From Tribonema minus (lineage: Eukaryota > Sar > Xanthophyceae > Tribonematales > Tribonemataceae): a stretch of DNA of 64,000 bases. Location: positions 1,178,001-1,242,000 of the forward strand of contig JAFCMP010000024.1 of the NCBI GenBank assembly GCA_017506865.1. The letters are read 5' to 3'. The position numbers and the translations under genes are program-made. Below the pieces are notes generated by a model. That model was not told where the DNA came from, did no database searches, and saw only the letters and a list, made by a program, of their open reading frames with translations. Shown piece by piece: positions 45,272 through 55,434 of the stretch. Position 1 is the first letter of the stretch, and each line of letters opens with the position of its first letter.

Positions 45272-45665
45272 ATGTCTGCTGCTGAGTTGCACTTCTGCAA
45301 TGCCCTCAGGCAGCTCGGCCTTGGACCTGCACCAGGCAGATCACAACAGACGAGGTGGCTCAATGAGCACATGGGAGGTCCCTGCGCTGGGCCCTGCACA
45401 GAGTTGTTGCTGTATATGTATGTGTGACAATTTGAAGCTGTCATTCAGGCACACACACATTCACAGCGGTTTTGCTCATGTACATGAACACTGTATGGCG
45501 TGCTGACGCCAGGTGCGTGAGAGACACCACGAATGCAGTAGGGCCGCTGCTCATGAGGTCACAATGCTCTTTGACGTGCTTGACTTGATGCTTGTGAACC
45601 ACCGCTACCTGTTCCGCAAACGATCGCATGAGGAGCGGCATATAAAAGCAATACGACTACTTTGA
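45272..45665 (+). CDS. 90-residue two-exon protein of unknown function
   Basis: Exon 1 (45272-45417) and exon 2 (45539-45665) join in phase 2 (donor GTATGT, acceptor ATGCAG) across a 121-base intron. The protein begins MSAAELHFCNALRQLGLGPA and ends with a coherent amphipathic, basic stretch: EVTMLFDVLDLMLVNHRYLF, then RKRSHEERHIKAIRLL. There is no signal peptide or membrane span. It is probably an all-helical small protein, of the size of LYR-type or complex-assembly factors, but no signature is present. An Ala run encoded just upstream of the ATG could extend the protein if a distant start is used. Confidence 0.5.
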
Positions 45666-47137
45666 AGCATGAGAGCCAGCAAGGACGGTGGTGGGGACCC
45701 TGCATGGCAACTGCAGAGGCAGGCTGTTCTGCCGCGCGGGAAAATTGCGACTTCCCTATAATGGCCAGAGCGAATTCAAGGTGACACAACTGGGCAATGG
45801 GCGCGCGTTATTGCAATGCACTGCTGGCAAGGGCAGACTTGATGGCATGCAAGTGGAAGCAGTGCTCGCATCTTGCAAACTTCAGGTCTTGCTAATATGA
45901 TTATGGCAATACCTGTGATCTGACGCCATGCCTTTTGCCAGCAAGACGCCTCTGCGAGGCAGCAGCAAGCAACAATTGCCGCAACGCACAACACGCTGAG
46001 TTGAGTGTCATAGTTCTTGAAGCATATGCTTTTCTGAGGTGCTTCGTTCACGCTGAAGTACTTGAGCTTAGACCCGTTCTGTACAGCCAGTTCTGCGCGT
46101 GAACTCTGGCGTGAATTTGAAAGCGCGTTCTGTACAGCGCCATAATCTTCACATGCGTGGCCAACGCAACGTCTCGTAGCGCTAGCGACCAGCGCAGGTA
46201 CAGCCCGTGAGCAGACCGCTCGTGGCGCAGGCAGCAGCAGCTCGGTATCTAGTAGTCATGGCGCAGCACAGCCACTCTCGCCATGCCTCGGCGTGCTGAG
46301 TGACGCATGGCCAGCGACCCTCGTCACAAGCTGCGCGCAATCTGATTGGCGTTATTCCGCTTCATTCACTTAGTTGTTCTTCACGGCCCTCCAAAGGGCG
46401 CTGTGAATCCATCAGCAATATGCCACAACATTCACGCGTTTTCCATCCATATTAACGCATATTCACGCAAGAGGCGGCTGTACAGGACGACCCTTAGATG
46501 TGGTGCGTGTGCTGTCTGCAGTTGCAGCTTGGGCACCACAGCAAGTGTGCATTCACTACTGTACTGTGAGTAATTACGGCGGGTGGACGTGCGTGGCGAG
46601 CTTCGAGATCCAATGAGTACGTCCACACCAGGATGGTTACTTCTAATGCATGCCTTCCAGCAGCGCAGTCAACCACTTAGCACGGCACAAAAGCAATTGA
46701 ACACGGATGCGCTCTAGCGGCGGTCTGCAAGCCCTGGCGCGCAGAGACACACACACAAGGCCCTGATTGACGGCGCCTGCAGTCGATGGCCCACTGCGCA
46801 GTTGAGACGTGCCATGCTGCCTACCTCAGCACGCGCACACTGGGGCCGTCATTAAAATTACCATACACGCACACAGCCGCGCTCGTGCGTCTCACAGCGT
46901 ACTACACTTGCCCACGCCTTTCAGCATGCGCGCACGCGCGCCACCGTTGGTGTCAGCAGCATCGAACGAACACACACACACACGCACACACACACGCACA
47001 CACACACACACACACACACACGCCTGTCTCACAGCACGCTGCACCAGCTTGCGCCCCTCCGTGCACGTTGCGCGCGTGCAGGGTGAGAATCGAGGTCAAC
47101 AAACACACACTGAGGGCAGGCTGCGCGCGCGTCTCAC
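45666..47137. other. Region expected to contain the 3' end of the GPKOW gene
   Basis: The last firm GPKOW exon ends in phase 2 at 47138, so at least one more minus-strand exon should lie here. One phase-compatible candidate runs from about 46749 to 46668 (reads ERIRVQLLLCRAKW before a stop), but it lacks independent support. Nothing else is recognised. Confidence 0.3.
46970..47021. repeat. (CA)n microsatellite
   Basis: About 25 CA dinucleotides interrupted by a few G substitutions. It lies just downstream of the last firm GPKOW exon. Confidence 0.9.
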
Positions 47138-50100
47138 CGCTGCGACGCCCACTTGCCGCGCACCACGACCACCGCGCCGCCGCGGGCGGGGAGCACCGTC
47201 TCCAGGTCATCCTGCATTGCGGCGGCACCAAGATCAACATTGCAATCGTGTCAAAGGCCAGACGAAGCAGGCGATGAGCACAGGGTTCACGCCTCATTGC
47301 TGCCGTGATTCAGTGACGGAATACATGCTCACGCAGTCTGCAGACTCGCCTGCCCAACGTCCCGCAGCAGCGCGCCGGAGTCCATGCGCACGTCCGTTAC
47401 GCGCGCGTCGCCGCTGACGTTGAGCGACACGCCCTTCTTGCAGTAGTGCTGCGCGTCTGCGCCCTTCTGCCGCGGCCATGGGGGAGGGGAGGGGGGGGAG
47501 GGGAGGAGGGGAAGGGGGGGCGAAGGGGTGTCAGAAGTACAACTGCGCATGCGCCGCATTGGATCCTGCTGTAAGGGGTGTGTGTGTGTGTGCGCGACGG
47601 AGTGTCAGTAAAACAATTGCGCATGCGCCGCATTGAATGCTGCCGTACTCGGCTGTGGGCGCTACAAGGTATGCACGAGCTTCACGTGGGCTTCAGGTAC
47701 TGGGGCTGGTTCAGCTCGATGCACCAGCGAGTAACCTTCGCCTCAGCGACGCTGTCGTGGCAGCGGCACGCAAGGTGGCCAGCTCCGCTCGCGCCTGCTG
47801 TGCTCAGCTCAGCCTGCAACCCAAGTGATTCCCCTGCAGCGCAACAGGTGAGCGGCCTGGGCACCCCCCCTGCCTGATCAGCTGATCCACCACAACATTG
47901 TGTCCCCAGACCCGGGCACCCAAGCTTAAGCAAGGGGGGGCTGCCCATACCATGTGCTGCCGCGGTGTGCACCGTTTGCGAAGTCCCATGTGTGCGCGTG
48001 GAACGATGAAGGTTCAAAGTTGAAGAACCACATGCGCGTCGGCTGGCCACTTGTCAGATTGCACTTCAAGTGCACGCACCTGAAACTGCCGGCCGACGAG
48101 CCGCACGCGTATCGACTCCAGCAGCCACCCCCCGTGCGCCACGCGCGCCGCCGCCGCAGGCGCTCCGCCGCCGCCGCCGCCGTCGCTGCCCCTGCTCGGC
48201 GACCGACTGTCCCCCCTGCTCCTCTTCTTCTTCTTGTGCTTGTGCTTCTTGTCCTTGGCGTCGGCTGAGGTGTGCTGTTCAGCGCCCCTGTCAGCTGAGC
48301 GTTGGCGCTTCGAGGTAGGCTTGGGCGCGCCCCGTACCACCGTGAAGGGCTTGAGCGCCAGCTCGTCTTCTGGGACCTGGGGGGGGGGGAAGGAGGAGGG
48401 GGGGGGGGGGGTATGTAGGGTACGCAGTCGGTCAGCGCGACACTCCGGGAGGGGGGTGGGGGGCCAGCGGGAGGGTGAGGGGGGTAATTGTCACGTAAGC
48501 TTGTAGCACATGTGTCCAGGCGCTTCTTCAGCAGACAACAATGACCATATGCAGATCAAGTGCAGTCAGTGTGCTGGTGTTTCCAAGGAGTCGTCACTGG
48601 TATACATGATCTGCGCCCTCTTTCGGCGTTGCACGGCGGCGCGCAGCCGCGCATCACCCCGGAACAGGGGCGCTGCGAACGCGCGCATCCTCTGCCTGCG
48701 CGTCTGGTCGTACGGCACACTCTTCGCCACCGCCGCCGCCTGGGCCAATCTTCATTCTGAGCATCATCGCGTGCAGGAGTGCTACTACCTACTGTAGGCA
48801 CGGCGGCTTGCGCGCGCCCCGTGTGCCCGGGGATGGGGCGGGGTGACAGGATGCAACCGCCGTGGGCGCGTGACCGATCAGCTTACCCAGGGATCTGTCT
48901 AAGCCGACAAACTGCGCGGGTTGACGCGCACGATCACCACGGTCGCGCATCCGCGGACTGCACGCAGGCGTATGCATGTAGGTATACGCAGCGATTGCCG
49001 AGAACGCGCACGGACAGACCCCCCGCCCTCTGGCCGCGTCTCGCCCCGCAATTTTCGTGCGCAGCTGAAGCGAGAGCGCGTCTGCTGCTGCTGCCCGTCC
49101 AGCGCGCATAGCATTTGAGTACCGTGTACATATACATACATAATCTGAACACGGCTGCCTCGTTCAGCAGCATCTCCTGTGCGGCTGAACCGAGCGTGAC
49201 CCGCCTGCTGCGAGCTCACCGAGCGCGCAGAGCGACTGACGCACTACCGATCGCTCACGCGTCCCAGACAGCTGCAGCTGAAGCCAGAGCGCACATGCCG
49301 TTCGTCTGGAACATGCGGCGTATGAATGATGCGTACCACTCACCAGTTGCACATCTGTTCTGGCCAGTACAGCAAGCGCGTACTAAGTGCCTGATGCGTC
49401 ACCAGTTATGAACTGCTGCAGCTGAACCCAGAGCGCGTCAGCTGCTCATTGAGCTTGCCTCGTGTGACTAATGCGTACGTACTCACCAGTTGCATGTCCG
49501 TTCTGGACACGGCTTCCTCGGCGCCGCCCTGCTCGAGGCGCACCATTATCTTGCCCAGGCCCGGGACCTGCGTGCACGAGGGTGCCGGGATTACAAAGCG
49601 GTAAGGAAGCGGCTGCAGACGCCAGACATGCTACATAAATGCAGCTGTGACACTGTCAATGTAATCGTCGATAGCTTCTTTCACGAGCAGTGAGCAGGTC
49701 ACAACATGCACGCTCCCCTGCGGCTTGAGCACCGTCGCGCGCCGACGCTTCACGTTCAGACGTGCCTTACTGAAGGTTCATCACCTGTGCAGATATTGTA
49801 CATGAAAGTGCAAGTATAAATGATCACTCACCCCCTGTGTTTTGAGCACCATGGCGCGCCGCCGCGTCGCCGTCAGCTCCACCACCTGGCCGACAGTCAG
49901 CCGCGCCGCGGCAGCGCTCGCCGCCGCCGCCTTGGCCGCCCACGCCGCCTGCAGCATGGAAAAATTCAGGTCGCAATGCGATGAATGGCGCGCTCCAAGA
50001 GCAGAGGATGCGCAGTACACAATACACCCTAGGAGTTCAGCCGCAGTACACAGCTGCGGTGTCACCCCCGCAGCGAAACGTGCGGCGCAGGCGCGCCTCT

Positions 50101-53100
50101 GCTCTCGAAGCGCAAGGCGAAGCAAGCGCGCTGCTGTGAGATCCACGACACGCGCCAGCCTTCCTCAACGTGTGCCAGGGCGACCGCTACCAGTTCCACC
50201 GGCTGCGCCGCTCCAAGCTCTCGCACATGATGGTCAGCGCTGCGCGCTTTCAAACAGCTACTTAGCGCTGCAACACTCACCCGCAGCTCCTCGTCTCTGG
50301 CGTTGGCTTTCTCCCCCGGCTTGCGCTTGCGCGGGCGGTCGCCGTGTTTCTCCTCGGGCGGTTTGGGCGCCGCGCCGAGGCCGAGGCGGTGGTGGCGCGG
50401 CTCAGCAGTGCCCAGCCTGTGGGGGGGGGGGGGGTACAGAGATCAGCACTTGTTTGCGATCAAAAGAATTGAAGTACCTGAAATTGAACAGGAGCAGAAA
50501 GATATGTGTGCCTCACAGGGATGAATTGTGCAAATTTTGCAGCATGTGTATAGGCGCTTGCTGTGTGCGAGTTGCAACATTAGGCACGCAGGACGTGTGA
50601 TTCCAGCATTTGTCACTGAGAATGGCATACGCCGAGAAACTCTGCAGCAGCAGTGTGCTTGCGGGTGAAGCCACCCATACAGGTACTGCAACTCTGACGC
50701 TCACAGGCTTGCCGTCACCCTCGTCTCGGTGCAGCAAGTTTGCAGCACACTTCAAACGACGCTTTCCACTCCATGACACGCACGGCCCTCAATTCTGGTC
50801 TTAGAAGCATGTGCAGCATACTCCAGACAAAGTAGTTCCGCCATGCGCACTTCAAACCAGTAGGTATGCCTGCTAGATACAGTACTCACGGGTTGGCGTC
50901 GCCCTGTTTGTCCTCCGGCGCGGGCCCCGCCCAGCCCATGCCGCAGCATGACCACACAGCACACTTCGGACAAGCATTCCGCCCCCTTCTCAAGCACTCG
51001 CGTGCAGCATACTTCATAGTACCTCATACCAGCATAACCATAAGGCACACTTCAAACGAGCAACCAACTATCTTCAACACTCACGGGTTGGCGTTGCCCT
51101 CTTTGTCCTCCGGCGCGGGCCCCGCCCAGCCCATGCCGCGCAGCAGCGCCGCGCCAAACTCCTCCACCGGCACGTGCCTGCGCCCCAAGCGAGAATGACA
51201 GCACCGCGACTCCGTAAGCTATTTATTGGCGTCGATGTCGGTCTCAAGCGAAAAGGACAGCACCGCAAATCCGTCAAGCGTTGGTCGGCGTCGATGCCAG
51301 CGGGCCGCAGCAACTTGCTTGCCTCTTGTGGCCATTGTAATTAGGTACTTGTTTTAGCCCGCTTCTGTGCGCGGGCGACCACGCAAGCGAAACACCGTAA
51401 GACGTCGCCCTTGACGCCCGCGCCGCTGCTTGTGGAACTGCCGACCTGTCCATGCAGGGTTCGCGTTGAATACACCACTGCGCGCTGAGCAACAGCGACA
51501 GCGCCGCAACTCCGTCAGTTGACTGTCGCCGTCGACGCCAGCGCGCTGCAGCAACTTTATCATTTCCAGTTGCCGTCGTGACAGCATGTTGTACCGCGCT
51601 TCCGTGCGCGGGCGACCATGCAAGCGACACACCTAAGGATGTTGCTCTCGACGTCACGCCGCTCGCTTGCTTGCTCGTGGAACTGCCATTCGACGGCGGT
51701 CGTCATGCTCTACAGTGAAACCCTAAATTAAGCAGGGCAAGCTGCGGTGAATGCTGCAGGGGTGTAGACGGCAATGGTGTTAGGTGTGGAGGGCACGAGG
51801 CCATAACCTACGGTCAATCACTGACAGGCAGACTTTGATGTAGGTCATGCACCACCAGTGCCAATTCAGCAAGCATGCAACACCCAGGACATCGCAGTCA
51901 AGCACAGGCAGTGCATTGTGTACTGTTTCAAACGTTGATGCAAATTTGTCTTAAGCATCACGAGGCACAAATTCATGTATGCGAAAGCATTGATGGCGGT
52001 GCAGAGACTGAGCCATCTGTTGCACTGTATTGGTATTGTCCAGCGGTGTCACATGCCCTGCATAACCTACTTGTCTACCAGAAAGGTGATACATTTACAC
52101 CATAGGCAAATACATGCATATGCATACTACTAGTATACTATAGCCATCCACTGGCAAATATGTGAGCTCCGACAGTTCAGGGGGACATGGTTCAAGGACC
52201 GTATGATGATCATCAACGCTGAAGACTCAGCCTGGTGGCATAACAGCACTCGATGTGCGTTGTCGGTAGGCATTGTATGGACCTATGCATTCGCTACAGA
52301 TGAAACCTGCAGGACGAACGAATTTCAAAGAAGCATTGGTGTTCATAGCTTGCCGGCGCTGGTCATAGGTCTGCTGCGGCCAACCTTCACATCACACGTG
52401 GCAAGACTTGACTTCGTAGGAATACAAATGGTCATAGAACTCATTTGCCAACCCTAGAACTTGAGGACTCTCGAGCAAATTTGCATGTGGTGGCAGCCCA
52501 TCCGGTGATCCTCCTGTAGCTGATTGCCCATGTGGCAACTGCACATGTGCAGTTTGAGGCTCCGCACGTGAAATCACCAGGACCGAATGCATCCTTGGGT
52601 GAAGGAATTCACTGACGAAATCATGTCATCTATGTTGCAATGACTTGCAATGGTTGCAGCTCTTTAATTGGATTGCCTCTCGCGTTCAGCCGCCACCCTC
52701 TGTGCGCGTTGGTCCAGAGAAGCATGTTAACTCTACGCTCGAGCAGCCACGCTGGCACGACCTGCAGTGAGTCGCTGCTCACGTTGCTGTGGTGTCTGTC
52801 GCGCAAGAGCATCAGACTGCCTAGCACGACGCGCAGCGAGACGTTGCTCTGGTATTTCTCGCACAGACCGCCTCGGTCAACAGCAGACCATTGCTCACGT
52901 TGCGCTGTTGTCTCTCACATAGGCTGCCTAGCATGGTCAACAGCAAGCCCGTTCCTCACTCTGCTATTGCGGTGGACACGACTAGCCACTCTTAGCACCT
53001 CTTCGCTTGCGACCTTGCTGCTCTGATGCGACGGCCGATTGAGTGCTACTGCTGCACGCTGCGGCTGCTGTTACTGCTGCCGCCACTCTCGCCGACACTG

Positions 53101-55174
53101 CGCCTGGCCTCGCTCCTTCTTCTTTCTCCGACACTGCGCCCTCGCTCGCGTCGTGTCGTCGCGCTTCAGTTTCGTTTCAAAGTTCATCTTTTTCGCACAG
53201 CACACAGACTTGAACTGTAAACACCATCCCTTAGCCCTCGTACGAAGTAGAAGGCGTGCGCACGGCGCGCGCTCGCTTGCGCTCACTCGCGGACCGTTGA
53301 CGCCCACCGACAATACAGCAACCCTTGAGCCGCCGCATCGTGTGGTCAACTGCAACAGGCGACGCACCTGTACACGTCGCTCTTCGCGTCGATATCGGCG
53401 GCCCTGATGGCCAGGTCGTGCTTGAGCTTAGCGCCGTCGCCGCCCGCCACCTCGTTGAGCCCCGGAATCATCGCCGCCTCCAGGATGCCGCGTTTGCGCG
53501 CACCGGCCGCCTGCTCCGCGGCAACCTACATACATAGATGCATACCCAGCGCACGCACAACAAGACGATGACGCTGTCAGCGCGGCCTGCAGAGCTGACA
53601 GGGTCAGGTGCATCCCTGGGGAAAGTGTATGTACAGGCATGTCCGCCCCAGGCACCAGAAGGAGGTGTCCACACTCACGCTGGACTGGACATGCTGCAGG
53701 CAGTCTCTCAGCGCACAGGCTGCGCCCTCGCGTTGTGGCAGGCGCACCTGCGTCGCGTTGCGGTTGAGCACTTCCTTCTGTCGTCATCTACCGTTTGCGC
53801 CTGCGCAATGCTATCCTGGCACCCATGTGACATCTAGCAAAGCCCATCCACATCAGACCGGTGACCTTCCGCAATCGCTCCTCGCGTGCATCGCATTCGC
53901 AACGTTGGCGTCACATCACAGCCAAAGCGCGGCCGTTCTGCACTTCGGCCGGCGTCCACTGATGCCACGCAACCGTACTGATGCTGCTGATAAAATCTGA
54001 TCAGACAGGCAAGGCACACCATAGTGTCCACCTTCATCGCAATGACTCTGTGGGAGTCAAGACCACGCCATTCACCTTCATCGCAATGACTCCGCTGGGG
54101 TCAAGACCGTACCACGGAGTCAAGACCATACTATTCACCTTCATCGCAATGACGCTGTCGGAGTCAACACCTTGTCACTCACCTTCATCGCAATGACTCG
54201 GTCGGAGTCGAGTCCCAGCCCCGCGTCCGTGCCCCTGCTGTTACGCTGTAACTGCCGCCGCTCCTCGTCCGCCTCCCTCACCAGCTCCTCCGCAGCCAGC
54301 TCATCGAGGCTCTTCTCTTTCGCGCCTGCGAGTGCCATCAACATGTGCAGTGACAAAATTGTGCAGCCTTAAGGCACATAAATCACCATCAACAGCCACA
54401 TCGTCCGCTCTGGCTCATCAATGCCTCCTCCTGACGACCGCGCTGCATAGCTTAGCTTCAGGCAACGCCTGAGCAGCCGCCGCTGCACGGCACGCATTGA
54501 ATGCGGCCCTGCTTGTCAGGCGCTTAGCGACCTGAGCCTACATGGTTGCGTCATCACGTCGGCTTGCCGCTGCTGACGGAAGTGAGGCTCAACCAGTGTC
54601 GCATGACTGCTATGCTTGCTCAACAACGCATGCCATAAAACAACAGTCAAGCTAGCTGCGCACACCCCATTCGTTGACGACGTCGGAGCGAATGCCATCA
54701 TTGTTTATGACACCAGAAACAATCACCGACGTGTGCTACTGCTAGACCATGATTGCATGAGAACGGATTCAAGATGACATGCCTGCTGCGCTCACCTTTG
54801 GGTGCAGAACCGCCGTTTGCCTTGCTGCCTGCGGCACCACCAGCAGCAGCAGCGCCAGCAGCAGCTGTCGCAGGCTCTTCCGCCCAGGCATTGACTGCCA
54901 GAGGGATCACCAGCGGCCCAGCTTTTTGCTGTTCCTCCAAACTTTGCACAGCTCCCTCCGCCAGCGACTCGATGAACTCCTTCTTGGAAGGTGCTGCTTC
55001 GCCGTCGCTGTCGTCGTGGTGATCAATGAGCATCCCAGCTGATGGCCTCGATGTTGGCGCTGCTGTTGCGCTGTTGCGCTTGGCACCTTTCTTGCTCCCA
55101 CCTCCAAGGGACATGCTGAAAGAGGGCTTGCCAGCCTTGGAGTGCCCATTGCTGCTGCTGCTGTGCCAATCCAT
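47138..55174 (-). CDS. GPKOW: GPKOW/MOS2/Spp2-type spliceosomal G-patch and KOW protein (C-terminus not resolved)
   Basis: Eleven phase-consistent exons: 55174-54796, 54325-54183, 53777-53679, 53525-53368, 51177-51085, 50416-50281, 49948-49832, 49567-49487, 48376-48080, 47466-47350 and 47211-47138, about 565 residues so far. The N-terminus has the family motif FSMSLGGGSKK, then KKEFIESLAEG and PLVIPLAVNAWAEE. The G-patch follows as VPVEEFGAALLRGMGWAGPA, with the usual RLGLGAAPKPP after it. KOW1 is LTVGQVVELTATRRRAMVLK with VPGLGKIMVRLEQ. A Lys/Arg-rich linker (KDKKHKHKKKKRSRGDSRS) precedes KOW2: WLLESIRVRLVGRQF, KKGVSLNVSGDARVTDVRMD, then DDLETVLPARGGAVVVVRGK. In yeast, Spp2 activates the helicase Prp2 through its G-patch; GPKOW and MOS2 are the homologues. 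Intron 10 uses a GC donor (CAG/GCGAGT at 47349), chosen because it rejoins the conserved DVGQ-DDLETVLP. Exons 2 and 5 have tandem copies of their donor edges in the next intron. The start is the ATG at 55174; an upstream TTG frame extends it but is not a start. Confidence 0.88.
50883..51160 (-). repeat. Tandem copy of the GPKOW G-patch exon 3' half and donor
   Basis: The exon end (51150-51085: GCATGGGCTGGGCGGGGCCC, ending GCCAACCC before GTGAGTG) is repeated 194 bases further along the intron at about 50955-50888, again ending GCCAACCC before GTGAGTA. The copy keeps the G-patch coding words and a good donor. Some intron words after the donor (ACTTCAAAC, GCAGCATACT) are also shared. Confidence 0.85.
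51186..51640 (-). repeat. Nested tandem repeats in GPKOW intron 4
   Basis: A unit of about 57 bases containing GACAGCACCGC and GGCGTCGATG repeats near 51190 and 51250. A larger unit with AGCAACTT, CCGTGCGCGGGCGACCA-GCAAGCGA and CAACTCCGTCA recurs at about 245-base spacing (near 51300 and 51545). They lie directly upstream of the G-patch exon. Confidence 0.65.
52735..52960. repeat. Tandem repeat of about 90 bases in GPKOW intron 4
   Basis: Three diverged units share GCTCACGTTGC or AGACGTTGCTC, TGTCTCTC-type words and GACTGCCTAGCA or GGCTGCCTAGCA. No coding is visible. Confidence 0.6.
54020..54215 (-). repeat. Four tandem copies of the GPKOW exon 2 3' edge and donor
   Basis: The exon edge GAGTCATTGCGATGAAG next to its donor GTGAGTG (GT at 54182) is followed in the intron by three copies of the same edge, with GT at 54138, 54075 and 54031. 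The copies read GTGAATA, GTGAATG and GTGGACA after the AAG, so the exon words are kept better than the donor. Confidence 0.9.
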
Positions 55175-55434
55175 GTTCGATGCAAATGAATGATCCAATC
55201 AGTGCAACACAGTTGTTAGCAGTGCTTAGCACGCTCCTCCCACGAACAACCGCGCTGCAACGGCCTTGTGAGGATCGGATTTTTGTGCGTTGAAGTTATC
55301 AGCATTGAAGTTATTAACAGTGCCTTCCAGGAATCTGAAAATGTAACGTCGAAAAACGGGAAAGAAAGGCTTCTTTGTTGATTCGGTCGTGTGCTTGACG
55401 CAACGGATGGATCTGCCAGAGGCTGCTGCTCAGG
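55175..55434. promoter_or_regulatory. Divergent intergenic region, probable shared promoter
   Basis: Only 260 bases lie between the GPKOW start (leftward) and the WW-LRR gene start (rightward). A bidirectional promoter is likely. No clear TATA box is visible. Confidence 0.5.

Noticed and set aside
48620-48748. Open minus-strand frame reading VAKSVPYDQTRRQRMRAFAA
   Set aside because: It lies between two GPKOW exons but its available donor is in the wrong phase, and the flanking exons join directly in phase 0 with good family continuity.
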